Of a stretch of DNA of 13,550 bases, positions 1 through 8,263 are shown piece by piece. The stretch is from assembly GCA_013044065.1 (NCBI GenBank), contig JABEVA010000114.1, positions 1 through 13,550 of the forward strand. The letters are read 5' to 3'. The translations under genes and the position numbers were made by a program. The notes under the pieces are model-generated. The model ran no database searches. It saw only the letters and a program-made list of their open reading frames with translations, and was not told the DNA's origin. This DNA is from Phycisphaerae bacterium. GTDB taxonomy: Bacteria > Planctomycetota > Phycisphaerae > WQYP01. Each line of letters opens with the position of its first letter. The stretch's first letter is position 1.

Positions 1-180
1 CAGATTATGAAAATTTCCGAACTGTTCCAACATCCGATAGCCGTGGGGCAGACCGATCTCGGCATTGAGTCGTTGGCGGGACGCCCAAAAACCGTCGCGC
101 AGAACCGCCGGTTGGGCTTGCAAGACGGCAAAAGCAGACGCCGCAACATCGATAGGGCCTGGGCCGCAAAATTCACTCAT
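1..180 (-). CDS. GH127 (DUF1680) beta-L-arabinofuranosidase-like glycosidase, N-terminal fragment
   Basis: This is the first 60 codons of a minus-strand gene whose remainder lies beyond position 1. Translation from the ATG at 180-178 gives a protein beginning MSEFCGPGPIDVAA, followed by DGFWASRQRLN at about residues 30-40 and LPHGYRMLEQFGNFHNL at about 44-60. The pattern of a Gly-Phe-Trp, an Arg/Asn-containing helix, then LPH and a polar/aromatic FxNFxNL-like segment is how DUF1680 (GH127) proteins start. Characterised family members remove beta-L-arabinofuranose from plant-type glycans. The start is well fixed: an in-frame TAA lies only two codons upstream (186-184), and a GGGG stretch at 194-191 can serve as a weak ribosome site. 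The catalytic residues are outside the window, so substrate and activity cannot be judged. There is no obvious signal peptide. The family call rests on recognition of a short N-terminal segment. Confidence 0.72.
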   Translation of the reverse strand, partial: MSEFCGPGPIDVAASAFAVLQAQPAVLRDGFWASRQRLNAEIGLPHGYRMLEQFGNFHNL

Positions 181-485
181 CGGTTACAATCCCCGTTCTT
201 GAGCCTATGTCATGCAGAACCATGGCGTTCCGCCTGCCTGGGTATTTCATCCGATACCTGGCTGGTACGCAAGCGCCCTACCACACGCCGTATCAGCAGC
301 GCCGACAGGCCCATGGCCTTCCCAGCACCTTCTTCTAAATGGTGATTGAAGCCGCCAGCGCGACATCCAACCGGGTACTGCAGGCTCTGGCACCATTGCG
401 GGAACCCGTGCGGTTCTCAAGCGTCTAAAGAGCTAACCCGTGGTGGTGTAGCGGTGAATAAAATCTGTTTTTAAGGAGAATCATC
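181..485. other. Divergent intergenic region, about 305 bases, no gene seen
   Basis: This stretch separates the minus-strand glycosidase from the plus-strand operon that starts at 486, so it should hold promoters in both directions. An open frame on the plus strand (7-345) crosses it, but it runs antisense through the glycosidase and its product has no recognisable family, so I do not call it. No good sigma-70 pair is visible. A TAAAAT hexamer at 459-464 lacks a matching -35 box and lies too close to the ribosome site. A small inverted repeat, GGTAT at 241-245 and ATACC at 254-258 with 8 bases between, could be a hairpin or an operator half-site pair, but it may also be chance. Confidence 0.6.
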
Positions 486-2699
486 ATGCGCAGGTCTTTG
501 CAGGCGGCAGCTTTGGTGCTATTGATGGGCGCATTCCCGGCGTGCCAATCGCAGTGGGGCCCCAACAGCACCGGGCCCAAAGCCAATGGCCCTGGGGCTG
601 GCGGCAAGCAGGCTCATACCCAGCTGACGCAGGTGGATTTATTCCCAAATGGCGTGGGTTTTTTTGAATATCAAGGCATGGTGGACGGCAACGCCAGTCA
701 AAAGTTGTATTTTCGCTCCGGCCAGATTAACGATGTGCTGGCCTCGCTGGTATTTCAGGATACCGGGGGCGGGCGTGTGGGCGAAGCCACATTTCCATCG
801 CAGGAGCCGCTGTCGGTCCTTCTGCACGGCTTGCAGGTGAATTTGGATGGAAATCCATCCTTGGCGGCCATACTGGGTCAATTTCGTGGGGATTTGGTGA
901 CCCTGAAAATTAATAAGCCGGGGCATAAGGCTATTTCCGGTCGCATTATTGATGTGCATCGGACTAACTTGCCGTTCCAGCCGCAGCCAAGACCAGTGCC
1001 ATGGCAGGCCAATCAGTTGATACCGGTGCCAGGGGGACCGGCGTGGTACATCAATGTGTTTTCGCATGGGCATCTTCGCAGCGTAGCTTTGGCGACGGTG
1101 CGGGGCGTTCACCTGGACAGCCCAAAGTTGCAGCGATCATTTAGCCGGGCGTTAGATGCGTTGGCTGGTCGGCCCAATGCGCATAAGCGAGAACTTACGC
1201 TGTGGTTCCATGGAAAATCCAGGCGTATGGTGAGGTTTGCGTATTTATTGGAAACTCCGCTATGGCGGATTACCTATCGACTGGTGATTCCGAATGGAAC
1301 GGCGTTGCCAGGAGCGAAATATGAGCCGGTGTTGCAGGCTTTTGCCATTGTGTCTAATCAGACGGAAATGAATTGGCGGCACATCAACCTGCATTTACAA
1401 GGCGGCAAGCCAATTTCATTTATTGAGGATTTGTATCGACCCTTGTATTTGCCGCGGCAGGTGGCGGCGTTGCCGTCGGGGGTATCGTTTAGACCGCAAA
1501 CGTATGGCAATTCGTGGGGACTGGTGGTGCCCTTGCCAGTCAATGCCGCTACTGGGACCGCGCCTGGGGCCGAGCCGCAGTTCAGGCTAAGATCCGCCAC
1601 TGCGAACCCAGGGATCTATGCAAGAACCCATGGCGAAATGGAGGCGTTGCAGTCGCAGGCCAGGAAGCAGGCCTCTTTTAACCCGCTGGAAGGTATGCAG
1701 GTGATAGCCCAAACCGGGAGAACCCACCCGGCGTTTGATTATCGCGTTACGGATGTCAACATTCCCCGCCGGCAATCGGCGATGGTTCCCATTCTGGTGG
1801 CACCCATTCAGGGGCGGCCACTGGACCTGTACGTGGACCGTGGCAACGCGGGCCATCCGCTGCAAAGCGTGCAACTGACCAATACCACGGGCAAATATCT
1901 GTTGGCTGGGCCAGTAACCGTGGTGCGCCAGGGCAGCTATGGCGGCGACGTACAACTTTCCAGTCTGGGCCGCGGACAAAAGCGCATCATCAGCTTTGCC
2001 GTGGATCAGAGCGTGAACATGAGCCCGTTGCCGCGAAAAAGTGCAAGTGTGCTGGTGAGCGCGGAAATCAAACACGGAACGTTATATATGGTGCAGCAGA
2101 GTACCTATCAATCGGGCTATTCGATTGCGAATCGTGCCGCCACAGCCCGCACCGTGCTGATTCGGCAAAGTGCAATGCCGGGCTGGAAAATTGTTACGCC
2201 GGCCAAGCACCTTAAAGCTCGTCATGGAATGGATCAGTTTGAGTTGACGGTGGCTGCCAACAGCACGATCAAGCTGCCCATGGTGCGCACGCAAGCGCAA
2301 AGGCAACCATCATCTCTCACCATTTTGAACCGCCCCGCGTTGCTGCAACTGATCCAAACGCCGCGACTGCCTGGGGCGGTCATAACGGTGCTCAAGCAGG
2401 CGGTGGCGTTGAGGAAAATAGTGCATCGGCGGCAAGTGGCCCTCCATGTCACGGGCAGTGAAGAAAGCCGTGTCATGGCTTATCAGGCGCACCTGCGTGA
2501 AAACTTGTTGGCCCTCAACAAGGGTAGTAAGGTGTACAATGCCATGGCGGCGGACCTGCAACGGCAGGAAGTAAAGCTGCAAAAGTTGCGGCAAACGTCG
2601 GCTGCGGAGCGTGAGAGCCTAAAGACAGCCCAGGCGAATCTGGCCGACTTCTGGAAAAAGACCCGCGTGGCCAAAGTCTTGGCTCTTCCCGCAAAGTGA
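486..2699 (+). CDS. DUF4139-type secreted protein, probable lipoprotein
   Basis: The protein has 737 residues. The start ATG is preceded by AAGGAG at 473-478 with a 7-base spacer. The N-terminus is MRRSLQ followed by a hydrophobic stretch ending FPAC at Cys20, read as a lipoprotein signal with an imperfect lipobox (Phe at -3, Pro at -2). An N-terminal domain begins at about residue 46 with VDLFPNGVGFFEYQG. A central segment has YLLETPLWRITYRL at 253-266 and FIEDLYRPLYLPR at 312-324. Both blocks are typical of DUF4139 proteins, whose mature part forms beta-rich envelope domains of unknown biochemical role. The last 90 or so residues (about 640-730) are rich in Leu, Gln, Lys and Glu and look like a coiled coil. 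It is the first gene of a four-gene operon, 38 bases before the next, so it probably works with the ABC transporter encoded downstream. The family call is good; no molecular function can be assigned. Confidence 0.8.
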   Translation: MRRSLQAAALVLLMGAFPACQSQWGPNSTGPKANGPGAGGKQAHTQLTQVDLFPNGVGFFEYQGMVDGNASQKLYFRSGQINDVLASLVFQDTGGGRVGEATFPSQEPLSVLLHGLQVNLDGNPSLAAILGQFRGDLVTLKINKPGHKAISGRIIDVHRTNLPFQPQPRPVPWQANQLIPVPGGPAWYINVFSHGHLRSVALATVRGVHLDSPKLQRSFSRALDALAGRPNAHKRELTLWFHGKSRRMVRFAYLLETPLWRITYRLVIPNGTALPGAKYEPVLQAFAIVSNQTEMNWRHINLHLQGGKPISFIEDLYRPLYLPRQVAALPSGVSFRPQTYGNSWGLVVPLPVNAATGTAPGAEPQFRLRSATANPGIYARTHGEMEALQSQARKQASFNPLEGMQVIAQTGRTHPAFDYRVTDVNIPRRQSAMVPILVAPIQGRPLDLYVDRGNAGHPLQSVQLTNTTGKYLLAGPVTVVRQGSYGGDVQLSSLGRGQKRIISFAVDQSVNMSPLPRKSASVLVSAEIKHGTLYMVQQSTYQSGYSIANRAATARTVLIRQSAMPGWKIVTPAKHLKARHGMDQFELTVAANSTIKLPMVRTQAQRQPSSLTILNRPALLQLIQTPRLPGAVITVLKQAVALRKIVHRRQVALHVTGSEESRVMAYQAHLRENLLALNKGSKVYNAMAADLQRQEVKLQKLRQTSAAERESLKTAQANLADFWKKTRVAKVLALPAK

Positions 2700-2722
2700 G
2701 CTCGACGCGGGGCACCGATTTT

Positions 2723-2728
2723 GAAGGA
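2723..2728 (+). promoter_or_regulatory. Shine-Dalgarno site that decides the start at 2738
   Basis: GAAGGA lies 9 bases before the ATG at 2738. The frame is open up to a GTG at 2696 that overlaps the previous stop codon, but that start would place 14 polar residues before the signal peptide. The site and the clean signal peptide after it both favour 2738. Confidence 0.7.
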
Positions 2729-2737
2729 ACATTTTTT

Positions 2738-4735
2738 ATGGCACCAAAATGCTGGCCAAGGGCGGTTTTTGTGGCGGTAGTGGTTTTGTGGCTATTTGGT
2801 GCCCACGCCCACGCGAATCAGTTTGGGCGTATTCTGGTGATACCTCTGGGTAACCGCTCACAGGGCACGCGAGCATACGGATATTACCAATACCGCTTTC
2901 GTCTGATGAATGTCGGAACCGCAGAGCACCGCGTAGGCTTGATGATACCCGCGGTGAGCAACTCCGCTTACGGCCCATGCCTTGCGGGTATCCGCGGCAC
3001 CTACGAGCTGCCAGCGCATTGCGACCGAATCGTTTCATTGCTTCAGCCCTGTCTACCGCTGGCCGGCCATGGGTTGGCGGTCTGGATTGATGGGTGGCGG
3101 CAGAGAGGAATGGTCCTTATTCCGCAATTAAGCTTGGAATCGTATTACGGCCCGGCCGCCGGTAACGTGATTCTGTTGAGTTCTGGTGTCAGTGAAAAGG
3201 TTTACGGGAGGTTGACGCGGCTGGCGGGCATCTGGCCCCTGCGCCAAAGCGCAAGCTCGTGGCCCGATGGGGGCGGGCCCAGCCCACGCTGGAGGCCGGT
3301 TCCAGTCCAACAGATGAGCGGATCGGCGGGGCTGCTTGAGTCAAGTGTGCGGACAGGTATGCCGTTGCAGCCGACCACACCTGCACAGATATGCCTGAGC
3401 GGCCAGCCGGTAGAAAAATGGAGCGGCCAGTGGTTGGGCTATTCGTCGTACGCAGCACTGGTCATAACGCAAGCGAATTTGCGTGCCATGGTGCCACGGG
3501 TTCGCGCGGCGATATGGTCTTATGTCCAATGCGGCGGCACTTTGCTGCTGCTCAATGGAATCAAATCCGACGTGCCCCGCGTATGGCGGAAGTGGCATCG
3601 ATCCGGAAGTAGCGGTATCCCAGTCCAGGCCAAAGCCCTGTCATCCACGCTTTCCCACACTTTCGCCGTGGGCTTTGGATTATGTCTGGAGGCCCCGGAG
3701 CGGGCAGTCGGACGGTGGAATAACGCGGACTGGTCCGGCTTCTCTGCGGTATTTGGTCAACCGATAGGTGCGCTGCGGATGCACAGCCCAGCCACCGCCA
3801 ACGGAATATTCGCGGTAGTACGTAGTCTGGCGCCACCCGTGCGCTCGCTGCTGGCCATTCTGGCGATCTTTGCGGTCGTGGTCGGGCCGGTGAACCTGCT
3901 CGTGTTGGGGGCTTTACGCAAGCGGATGTGGTTGTACGTCACCACGCCAGCCATAGCCCTGCTGTTTGCGGCCGCGGTATTTGTGTATACGGCGGCGGTT
4001 CAAGGCTGGTCGGGCGTTCGCCGTGTCACCACGTTCACCATCCTCAATCAAGCGGCCCACCAGGCGACAACCATTGGGTGGCTCGGTTATTACACGCCGC
4101 TCACGCTCCGCCACGGACTGCATTTTGATCGGCAAACGGAACTAACGCCCGAAGTGGGATGGGGGTGGAATGGAATTCAGTCGTATGGTTATCAGGACTT
4201 GCATGTGGGTTGGGGCGGCATGTGGCGTCTGCCTGTATCTTACCGGTATATAAATTGGACCCACGGACAAGATCTTAGTGCTGGGTGGGTGACGGCTCGC
4301 GTGCCGGCGTTGTTTGCTGTGCGTAAGGCCGCGCCTTCGCAGGCCCACATTACCATCGGGCGTGATTCCACCGGCCATATCACGGCAGTGAATCATTTGG
4401 GCGTGCCAGTTCGGCTAATTTGGTATGCCGATTCGGATGGGCGGCTGTTTCGTGGCGGGCCGCTGCTTCCGGGCATCATCACAGAGCTACAACCCGCAGG
4501 CCACCTGCCAGCGCGACCAGTTCAGCGTGGACTGCGGGCCTTATTTTTGTCCTCCCCGTGGCCACAGATGATCGCAACGGCGGCCGTCTCCGGGCAGAAT
4601 TCCCTTCACCCCAATTGCTATTTGGCGGTCCTGGGCGATTCACCTTTTATGGAGTCGGGTTTGGCTGGGGCAGCTCTGCGGCCAGCACCATCTGTCGTAT
4701 ACGGCATCGGACTGGGAGGCGAACATGCACATTGA
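2738..4735 (+). CDS. Exported membrane protein with GATase-like segment, partner of ABC transporter
   Basis: With the ATG at 2738 the product has 665 residues. It starts MAPKCWPR, then a hydrophobic core ending AHAHA-NQ, which reads as a cleavable signal peptide. The N-terminal part should be extracytoplasmic. Residues about 235-275 (YAALVITQANL, then IWSYVQCGGTLLLLNG) resemble the GATase-like fold in which an acidic or polar turn is followed by a helix and GGxLLLL strand. Two membrane helices follow: about 370-392, containing VVGPVNLLVL, and about 397-418. They are separated only by a short basic turn (LRKRM), so the 250-residue C-terminal domain is again outside. The GPVNLLVL plus basic-turn hairpin is recurrent in large bacterial membrane proteins encoded beside ABC-2 transporters. 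The gene overlaps the ATPase gene by 11 bases, which argues for coupled translation and a shared complex. I do not recognise a named family for the whole protein. Confidence 0.7.
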   Translation: MAPKCWPRAVFVAVVVLWLFGAHAHANQFGRILVIPLGNRSQGTRAYGYYQYRFRLMNVGTAEHRVGLMIPAVSNSAYGPCLAGIRGTYELPAHCDRIVSLLQPCLPLAGHGLAVWIDGWRQRGMVLIPQLSLESYYGPAAGNVILLSSGVSEKVYGRLTRLAGIWPLRQSASSWPDGGGPSPRWRPVPVQQMSGSAGLLESSVRTGMPLQPTTPAQICLSGQPVEKWSGQWLGYSSYAALVITQANLRAMVPRVRAAIWSYVQCGGTLLLLNGIKSDVPRVWRKWHRSGSSGIPVQAKALSSTLSHTFAVGFGLCLEAPERAVGRWNNADWSGFSAVFGQPIGALRMHSPATANGIFAVVRSLAPPVRSLLAILAIFAVVVGPVNLLVLGALRKRMWLYVTTPAIALLFAAAVFVYTAAVQGWSGVRRVTTFTILNQAAHQATTIGWLGYYTPLTLRHGLHFDRQTELTPEVGWGWNGIQSYGYQDLHVGWGGMWRLPVSYRYINWTHGQDLSAGWVTARVPALFAVRKAAPSQAHITIGRDSTGHITAVNHLGVPVRLIWYADSDGRLFRGGPLLPGIITELQPAGHLPARPVQRGLRALFLSSPWPQMIATAAVSGQNSLHPNCYLAVLGDSPFMESGLAGAALRPAPSVVYGIGLGGEHAH

Positions 4736-5669
4736 GATAACCCATCTGAGCAGATATTTTGGCTCAACCCACGCCGTGGACGATGTCACCTTCAGCTTCA
4801 ATTCTGGAGATATTTTTGGCCTGGTCGGCCCCAACGGTGCGGGCAAAACCACCACTATGCGCATTTTGGCAACCTTGGATGAACCTACGACCGGCGATGC
4901 TTTCTTGGATGGCGTTTCGGTGGTACAGGAGCCGGAGCGAGTGCGCGGACAAATCGGCTTCATGCCGGATTCGCTGCCAACCCATCGGGATGTCTCAGTG
5001 CATGATTACCTGGATTTTTTCGCCCGGGCCTACGGCCTGCGCCAACGTCAGCGCAGGGAGGCCATTGCCCGGGCGGAGGATTTTACAAATCTGGCGGGTT
5101 TGCGGCACAAGATGTTGCGGGCGCTATCCAAGGGCATGAAGCAGCGGGTGAGCTTGGCACGGGCCTTGGTACACGACCCGGCACTGCTGATCTTGGATGA
5201 GCCGGCCGCCGGCCTCGACCCGCGGGCCCGTATCGAGCTGCGGGAGCTACTAAAAGCATTGGCGGAAAAGGGCAAGGCCATGCTCATCAGTTCCCATATT
5301 CTCACAGAATTGTCGCAGATGTGCGTTGGGGCTGCGATTATGGAGCGGGGCCGGTTGGTTAAGGCTGGGCGGCTGGATGAGCTTTATCGCCTGCACGAAA
5401 GTGCCGACGGCAAGAGCCTGCGGGTAGTGGCGATACGGGTAGCGGGTGACAGCCAAAAACTCCGGCAGATGCTTGCGGAAATGCCGGGGGTCATGGCGGT
5501 CATACCTGCCGGAGATTTTTTACAGGCCCGGGTGCAAGGCGATGAAAAGGCCTGCGGTGAATTGCTGGCGGAACTACTCAAGCGAGGCTTGCAAATCCTT
5601 GAATTTAAGCAAGTGAACGTGGGCCTGGAAGACTTATTCATGAGCTTAACCAAAGGGGACGTACAATGA
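4725..5669 (+). CDS. ABC transporter ATP-binding protein
   Basis: This 314-residue cytoplasmic ATPase powers the permease encoded next. All core motifs are visible: Walker A GPNGAGKTT at 35-43, the signature LSKGM at 134-138 (Lys for the usual Gly), Walker B LLILDE at 154-159, the D-loop GLDP at 163-166 and the switch His at 191 (ISSH). The Q-loop region reads IGFMPD, with Asp where many ABC proteins have Gln; I know this variant from a subgroup of bacterial ABC-2 exporters, so it is not a sign of decay. The C-terminal 100 residues form the regulatory extension usual in this class. The start ATG at 4725 has GGGAGG at 4714-4719 and lies inside the end of the preceding gene; the end overlaps the permease start by ATGA. 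The substrate is not predictable. Confidence 0.95.
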   Translation: MHIEITHLSRYFGSTHAVDDVTFSFNSGDIFGLVGPNGAGKTTTMRILATLDEPTTGDAFLDGVSVVQEPERVRGQIGFMPDSLPTHRDVSVHDYLDFFARAYGLRQRQRREAIARAEDFTNLAGLRHKMLRALSKGMKQRVSLARALVHDPALLILDEPAAGLDPRARIELRELLKALAEKGKAMLISSHILTELSQMCVGAAIMERGRLVKAGRLDELYRLHESADGKSLRVVAIRVAGDSQKLRQMLAEMPGVMAVIPAGDFLQARVQGDEKACGELLAELLKRGLQILEFKQVNVGLEDLFMSLTKGDVQ

Positions 5670-7198
5670 GTGTCGTGGGAAATGCCGCTCGTTTTCTCGA
5701 TGATCGGGTCAATCCGGTTCTGGTAAAGGAACTGCGGCAGGCTGTGCAGTCCAATTTCGTCACGGTACTGCTGCTGGTGTACCTGCTGATCGAAATTCTG
5801 GCGATGATGCTGGCCGTACTTTTTGACCACTCGCTCACGAGCAGTCTTCATGCGGGCGGCGATGTGTTTATGACCATGGACACCATTTTGCTGAGCACAT
5901 GTCTGCTGTTTGTGCCAACCTATGCGGGAATTCGATTGGCGGCGGAGCGCGCGGATCAAAATGTGGACTTGATGTTCATCACCACAATCACACCGGGGGC
6001 GGTGATTTGGGGCAAAGCGTTTACCGCCTTGGCTATAACCCTTCTGATCGTGTGCGTGTGCGCACCATTTATGATGATGACCTATCTGTTGAGAGGCATC
6101 GACTTACCCACGATCTGTTTTGTACTCGCGATGGACTTGGTGGTGGTGGGTGCCGGCGTGGCCGGCGCTTTGTTCATAGCGGCGATGCCTATCCGGTGGC
6201 CGATTCGGCTGCTATTGGCTCTGGCGTTGTTGGTCGGCATGGTTACGGCATTTTCGCTGGCGATCAGCGGCGCAGGCAATTTGATCCTCTGGGGGGTGGG
6301 CAGCCGGATGGCGTCATGGAATTTTTGGATCCCCACGTTGATGTTCTTCGGGTTTATTCTCGCGGCTTGTGGGCTGCTGCTGCTTCTGGCGTGTGCCGCT
6401 TTGGCACCACAAGCGTCAGACCGGGCACGCCCTGTGCGCTTATATGTTACGCTGGCATGGGCATTGACCGGGGCGGCGTGTGTGGTTTTGGCTCAGGCAC
6501 ATTCGACCCCCGGGGAATCATTGGATTGGCGCTGGTCCTTCCTGCAGGAGTGGGCCAACGGCACCATCGGGCTGCTGGCCATTGGTTTGGTTATTGCCGG
6601 ATGCGAGCGCGACGTCTGGGGGGTGCGACTGCGCCGCACTGTTCCGCGTTCTCCGGTGCTGCGGCCCTTTTGGCTGGTTTTCAGCAGCGGGGCGCTGGGT
6701 GGTCTGCTCTGGACAGGCCTGATGATTGCCGGGACGCTGGCTACGCTGTGGTTTGGGATGCACCCTCATCGAAAACTTATGCCCCACCTGATCCGGCAAA
6801 TACAGATCGACACGGGTTTGGTATGCACGGTGCTGGCTTACGTACTCGTCGGAACGCTGCTGCGCGACCATGTTTTTCGGCGTAAGGCCAACACCATGCT
6901 GGTTGGTGCGCTGGCCATGCTGCTGATGGCGGCGGGTTCACTTATTCCCATGCTCACCGCGGCTTTTCAAAACCCCGATAGCTGGGGAATCACGGACACT
7001 CGATGGCTTTTTCTCAACCCCATGGCGGGCATCGCTCTCGAAACGCACCGCCATGGCGGTGCTGAGGTTTATTCGATGGTGGCCTTCATCTGGTGCGGAA
7101 TCATGGTTCTGCTGAATTTGCCGTGGGCCCTTCGCCAATGGCGGGCCTGCCGTCCCGCCGCGGAAAATGTATTGCTGGAATCGCCGCGTCGGATATAA
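5666..7198 (+). CDS. ABC-2 type transporter permease
   Basis: This 510-residue polytopic membrane protein has about a dozen hydrophobic segments, for example near residues 30-52, 72-92, 113-140, 145-170, 175-200, 335-360, 405-427 and 470-490. The N-terminal NPVLVKELRQ, just before the first helix, is a conserved cytoplasmic coupling segment in ABC-2 permeases of this kind. It should form the membrane channel for the ATPase encoded immediately upstream; the genes share an ATGA overlap, and AAAGGGGA at 5652-5659 provides a ribosome site. A cytoplasmic/amphipathic stretch AERADQNVDLMFITTITP (about 92-110) resembles the coupling helix region. Because only one permease gene is present, the transporter would be a homodimer unless another half lies elsewhere. 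Its substrate is unknown; the neighbouring exported proteins suggest an envelope-related task. Confidence 0.88.
   Translation: MSVVGNAARFLDDRVNPVLVKELRQAVQSNFVTVLLLVYLLIEILAMMLAVLFDHSLTSSLHAGGDVFMTMDTILLSTCLLFVPTYAGIRLAAERADQNVDLMFITTITPGAVIWGKAFTALAITLLIVCVCAPFMMMTYLLRGIDLPTICFVLAMDLVVVGAGVAGALFIAAMPIRWPIRLLLALALLVGMVTAFSLAISGAGNLILWGVGSRMASWNFWIPTLMFFGFILAACGLLLLLACAALAPQASDRARPVRLYVTLAWALTGAACVVLAQAHSTPGESLDWRWSFLQEWANGTIGLLAIGLVIAGCERDVWGVRLRRTVPRSPVLRPFWLVFSSGALGGLLWTGLMIAGTLATLWFGMHPHRKLMPHLIRQIQIDTGLVCTVLAYVLVGTLLRDHVFRRKANTMLVGALAMLLMAAGSLIPMLTAAFQNPDSWGITDTRWLFLNPMAGIALETHRHGGAEVYSMVAFIWCGIMVLLNLPWALRQWRACRPAAENVLLESPRRI
7172..7198 (+). promoter_or_regulatory. Possible sigma-70-like promoter for the URO-D-family gene
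   Basis: A perfect TATAAT lies at 7193-7198, its last three bases being the TAA stop of the permease gene. A weak -35 candidate, TTGCTG at 7172-7177, gives a short 15-base spacer. Transcription would begin near 7205, leaving a leader of about 40 bases before the ATG at 7244. The -10 box is convincing by itself; the -35 is not, and the hexamer could be a coincidence of the stop codon context. Confidence 0.35.
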
Positions 7199-7243
7199 TG
7201 GAAGTGGTCGTCGGCACAACTACGCTTCATTTTCAGGATCGTC

Positions 7244-8263
7244 ATGAATGGACGTGAACGCGCCTTTGCGATGATGGCCGGCCAAGCGCTGGATCGTCCG
7301 CCGCTGATGCCGGTCAATATGATGTTTGCCAGCGACTTTATTGGTGCGAAATATCACGATTATGTGCTGGACCATCGGGTGATGGCGGAAGGGCAAATCC
7401 GCACGGCGGAACATTTTGAATTTGATCACGTTTCGTGCATGTCGGATCCATGCCGCGAGGCGGCAGATTTCGGCGCAACCATCCGCTATTTTGAGAATCA
7501 GCCACCCGCCATTGATGAAGAAAATGCGCTCCTGGCGGTTAAGGAAGATTTGCTGCATTTACGCATACCCGATCCTACCGTCAGTCGTCGGATGAGTGAA
7601 TGTTTGCGGGTGGAGAGACTGCTCAAAGATCGCGTTGGCAGGGAAAAACTGGTGTTGGGCTGGGTGGAAGGCCCGTGCGCCCAAGGGGCGGATCTGCGCG
7701 GTATAAACCGGCTGATGCTGGATTTCATCGATGATCCGCAGTTTGTTCATGATCTGTTTGCGTTTGTCGTGCCCATGGAACTGCAATACGCCCAAGCCCA
7801 GCTTGCCGCCGGAGCGGACCAGATCGGCATCGGCGATGCTGCGGCCTCGCTGGTGGGGCCTGAGATTTATGAGGAATTCATTTTTCCCGCAGAGAAGCAA
7901 ATGGTCGACAGCCTCCACGCCATGGGTACCACCGTGCGCATGCACATCTGCGGCAACATCACCCAAATCCTTAGCCAGATGGGCCGGCTGGGCTGCGAAA
8001 TTGTGGATATAGACGCGCTGGTACCGCTGAGCCAGGCCCGGGCTGATCTGGGGCCACAACCATTTCTGCTCGGAAATCTCGATACCGTGCGCGTGTTGCG
8101 CGACGGCACGCCGGAAGGTATTCGAGCGGCTATTGCGGAGTGTCATCGGCAGGCCGGAAATAAATATATCATCGGCGCCGGCTGTGAAATTCCCCGCGAC
8201 ACCCCGCACCGCAACGTGCGGGCTTTGGCTGATTATGCCCATGCCTGGGCCAAGCCAACCTGA
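7244..8263 (+). CDS. URO-D superfamily protein with MtaA-like zinc site (not HemE)
   Basis: The protein has 339 residues and the overall layout of the uroporphyrinogen decarboxylase superfamily: the N-terminal ALDRPPLMPVNMMFASDF block, the central GVEGP-like WVEGPCAQGADLRG and the C-terminal LLGNLD strand. The RQAGR porphyrin-binding motif of true HemE is absent near the N-terminus. Instead it has HICGN at 234-238 and GAGCEIP at 311-317, giving His234-x-Cys236 plus Cys314. This is the zinc-ligand pattern of the MtaA/MtbA/CmuA methyltransferase branch, which moves methyl groups between corrinoids and thiols. No corrinoid protein gene is adjacent, so the substrate is open. A modest AGGA at 7235-7238 precedes the ATG. 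It follows the transporter operon by 45 bases, perhaps with its own promoter, and ends facing the methyltransferase gene. Family certain, exact reaction inferred. Confidence 0.85.
   Translation: MNGRERAFAMMAGQALDRPPLMPVNMMFASDFIGAKYHDYVLDHRVMAEGQIRTAEHFEFDHVSCMSDPCREAADFGATIRYFENQPPAIDEENALLAVKEDLLHLRIPDPTVSRRMSECLRVERLLKDRVGREKLVLGWVEGPCAQGADLRGINRLMLDFIDDPQFVHDLFAFVVPMELQYAQAQLAAGADQIGIGDAAASLVGPEIYEEFIFPAEKQMVDSLHAMGTTVRMHICGNITQILSQMGRLGCEIVDIDALVPLSQARADLGPQPFLLGNLDTVRVLRDGTPEGIRAAIAECHRQAGNKYIIGAGCEIPRDTPHRNVRALADYAHAWAKPT

Noticed and set aside
7..345. Plus-strand open frame of 112 codons
   Set aside because: It lies antisense to the glycosidase start, has no recognisable domain or good ribosome site, and its low-complexity composition fits a shadow frame.
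459..464. TAAAAT as a -10 box before the first operon gene
   Set aside because: No -35 hexamer at 16-18 bases, and a start near 471 would fall on the ribosome site.
5899..6885. Plus-strand open frame of 328 codons in another frame of the permease gene
   Set aside because: It is wholly inside the permease gene, whose membrane helices and overlap with the ATPase gene are clear.
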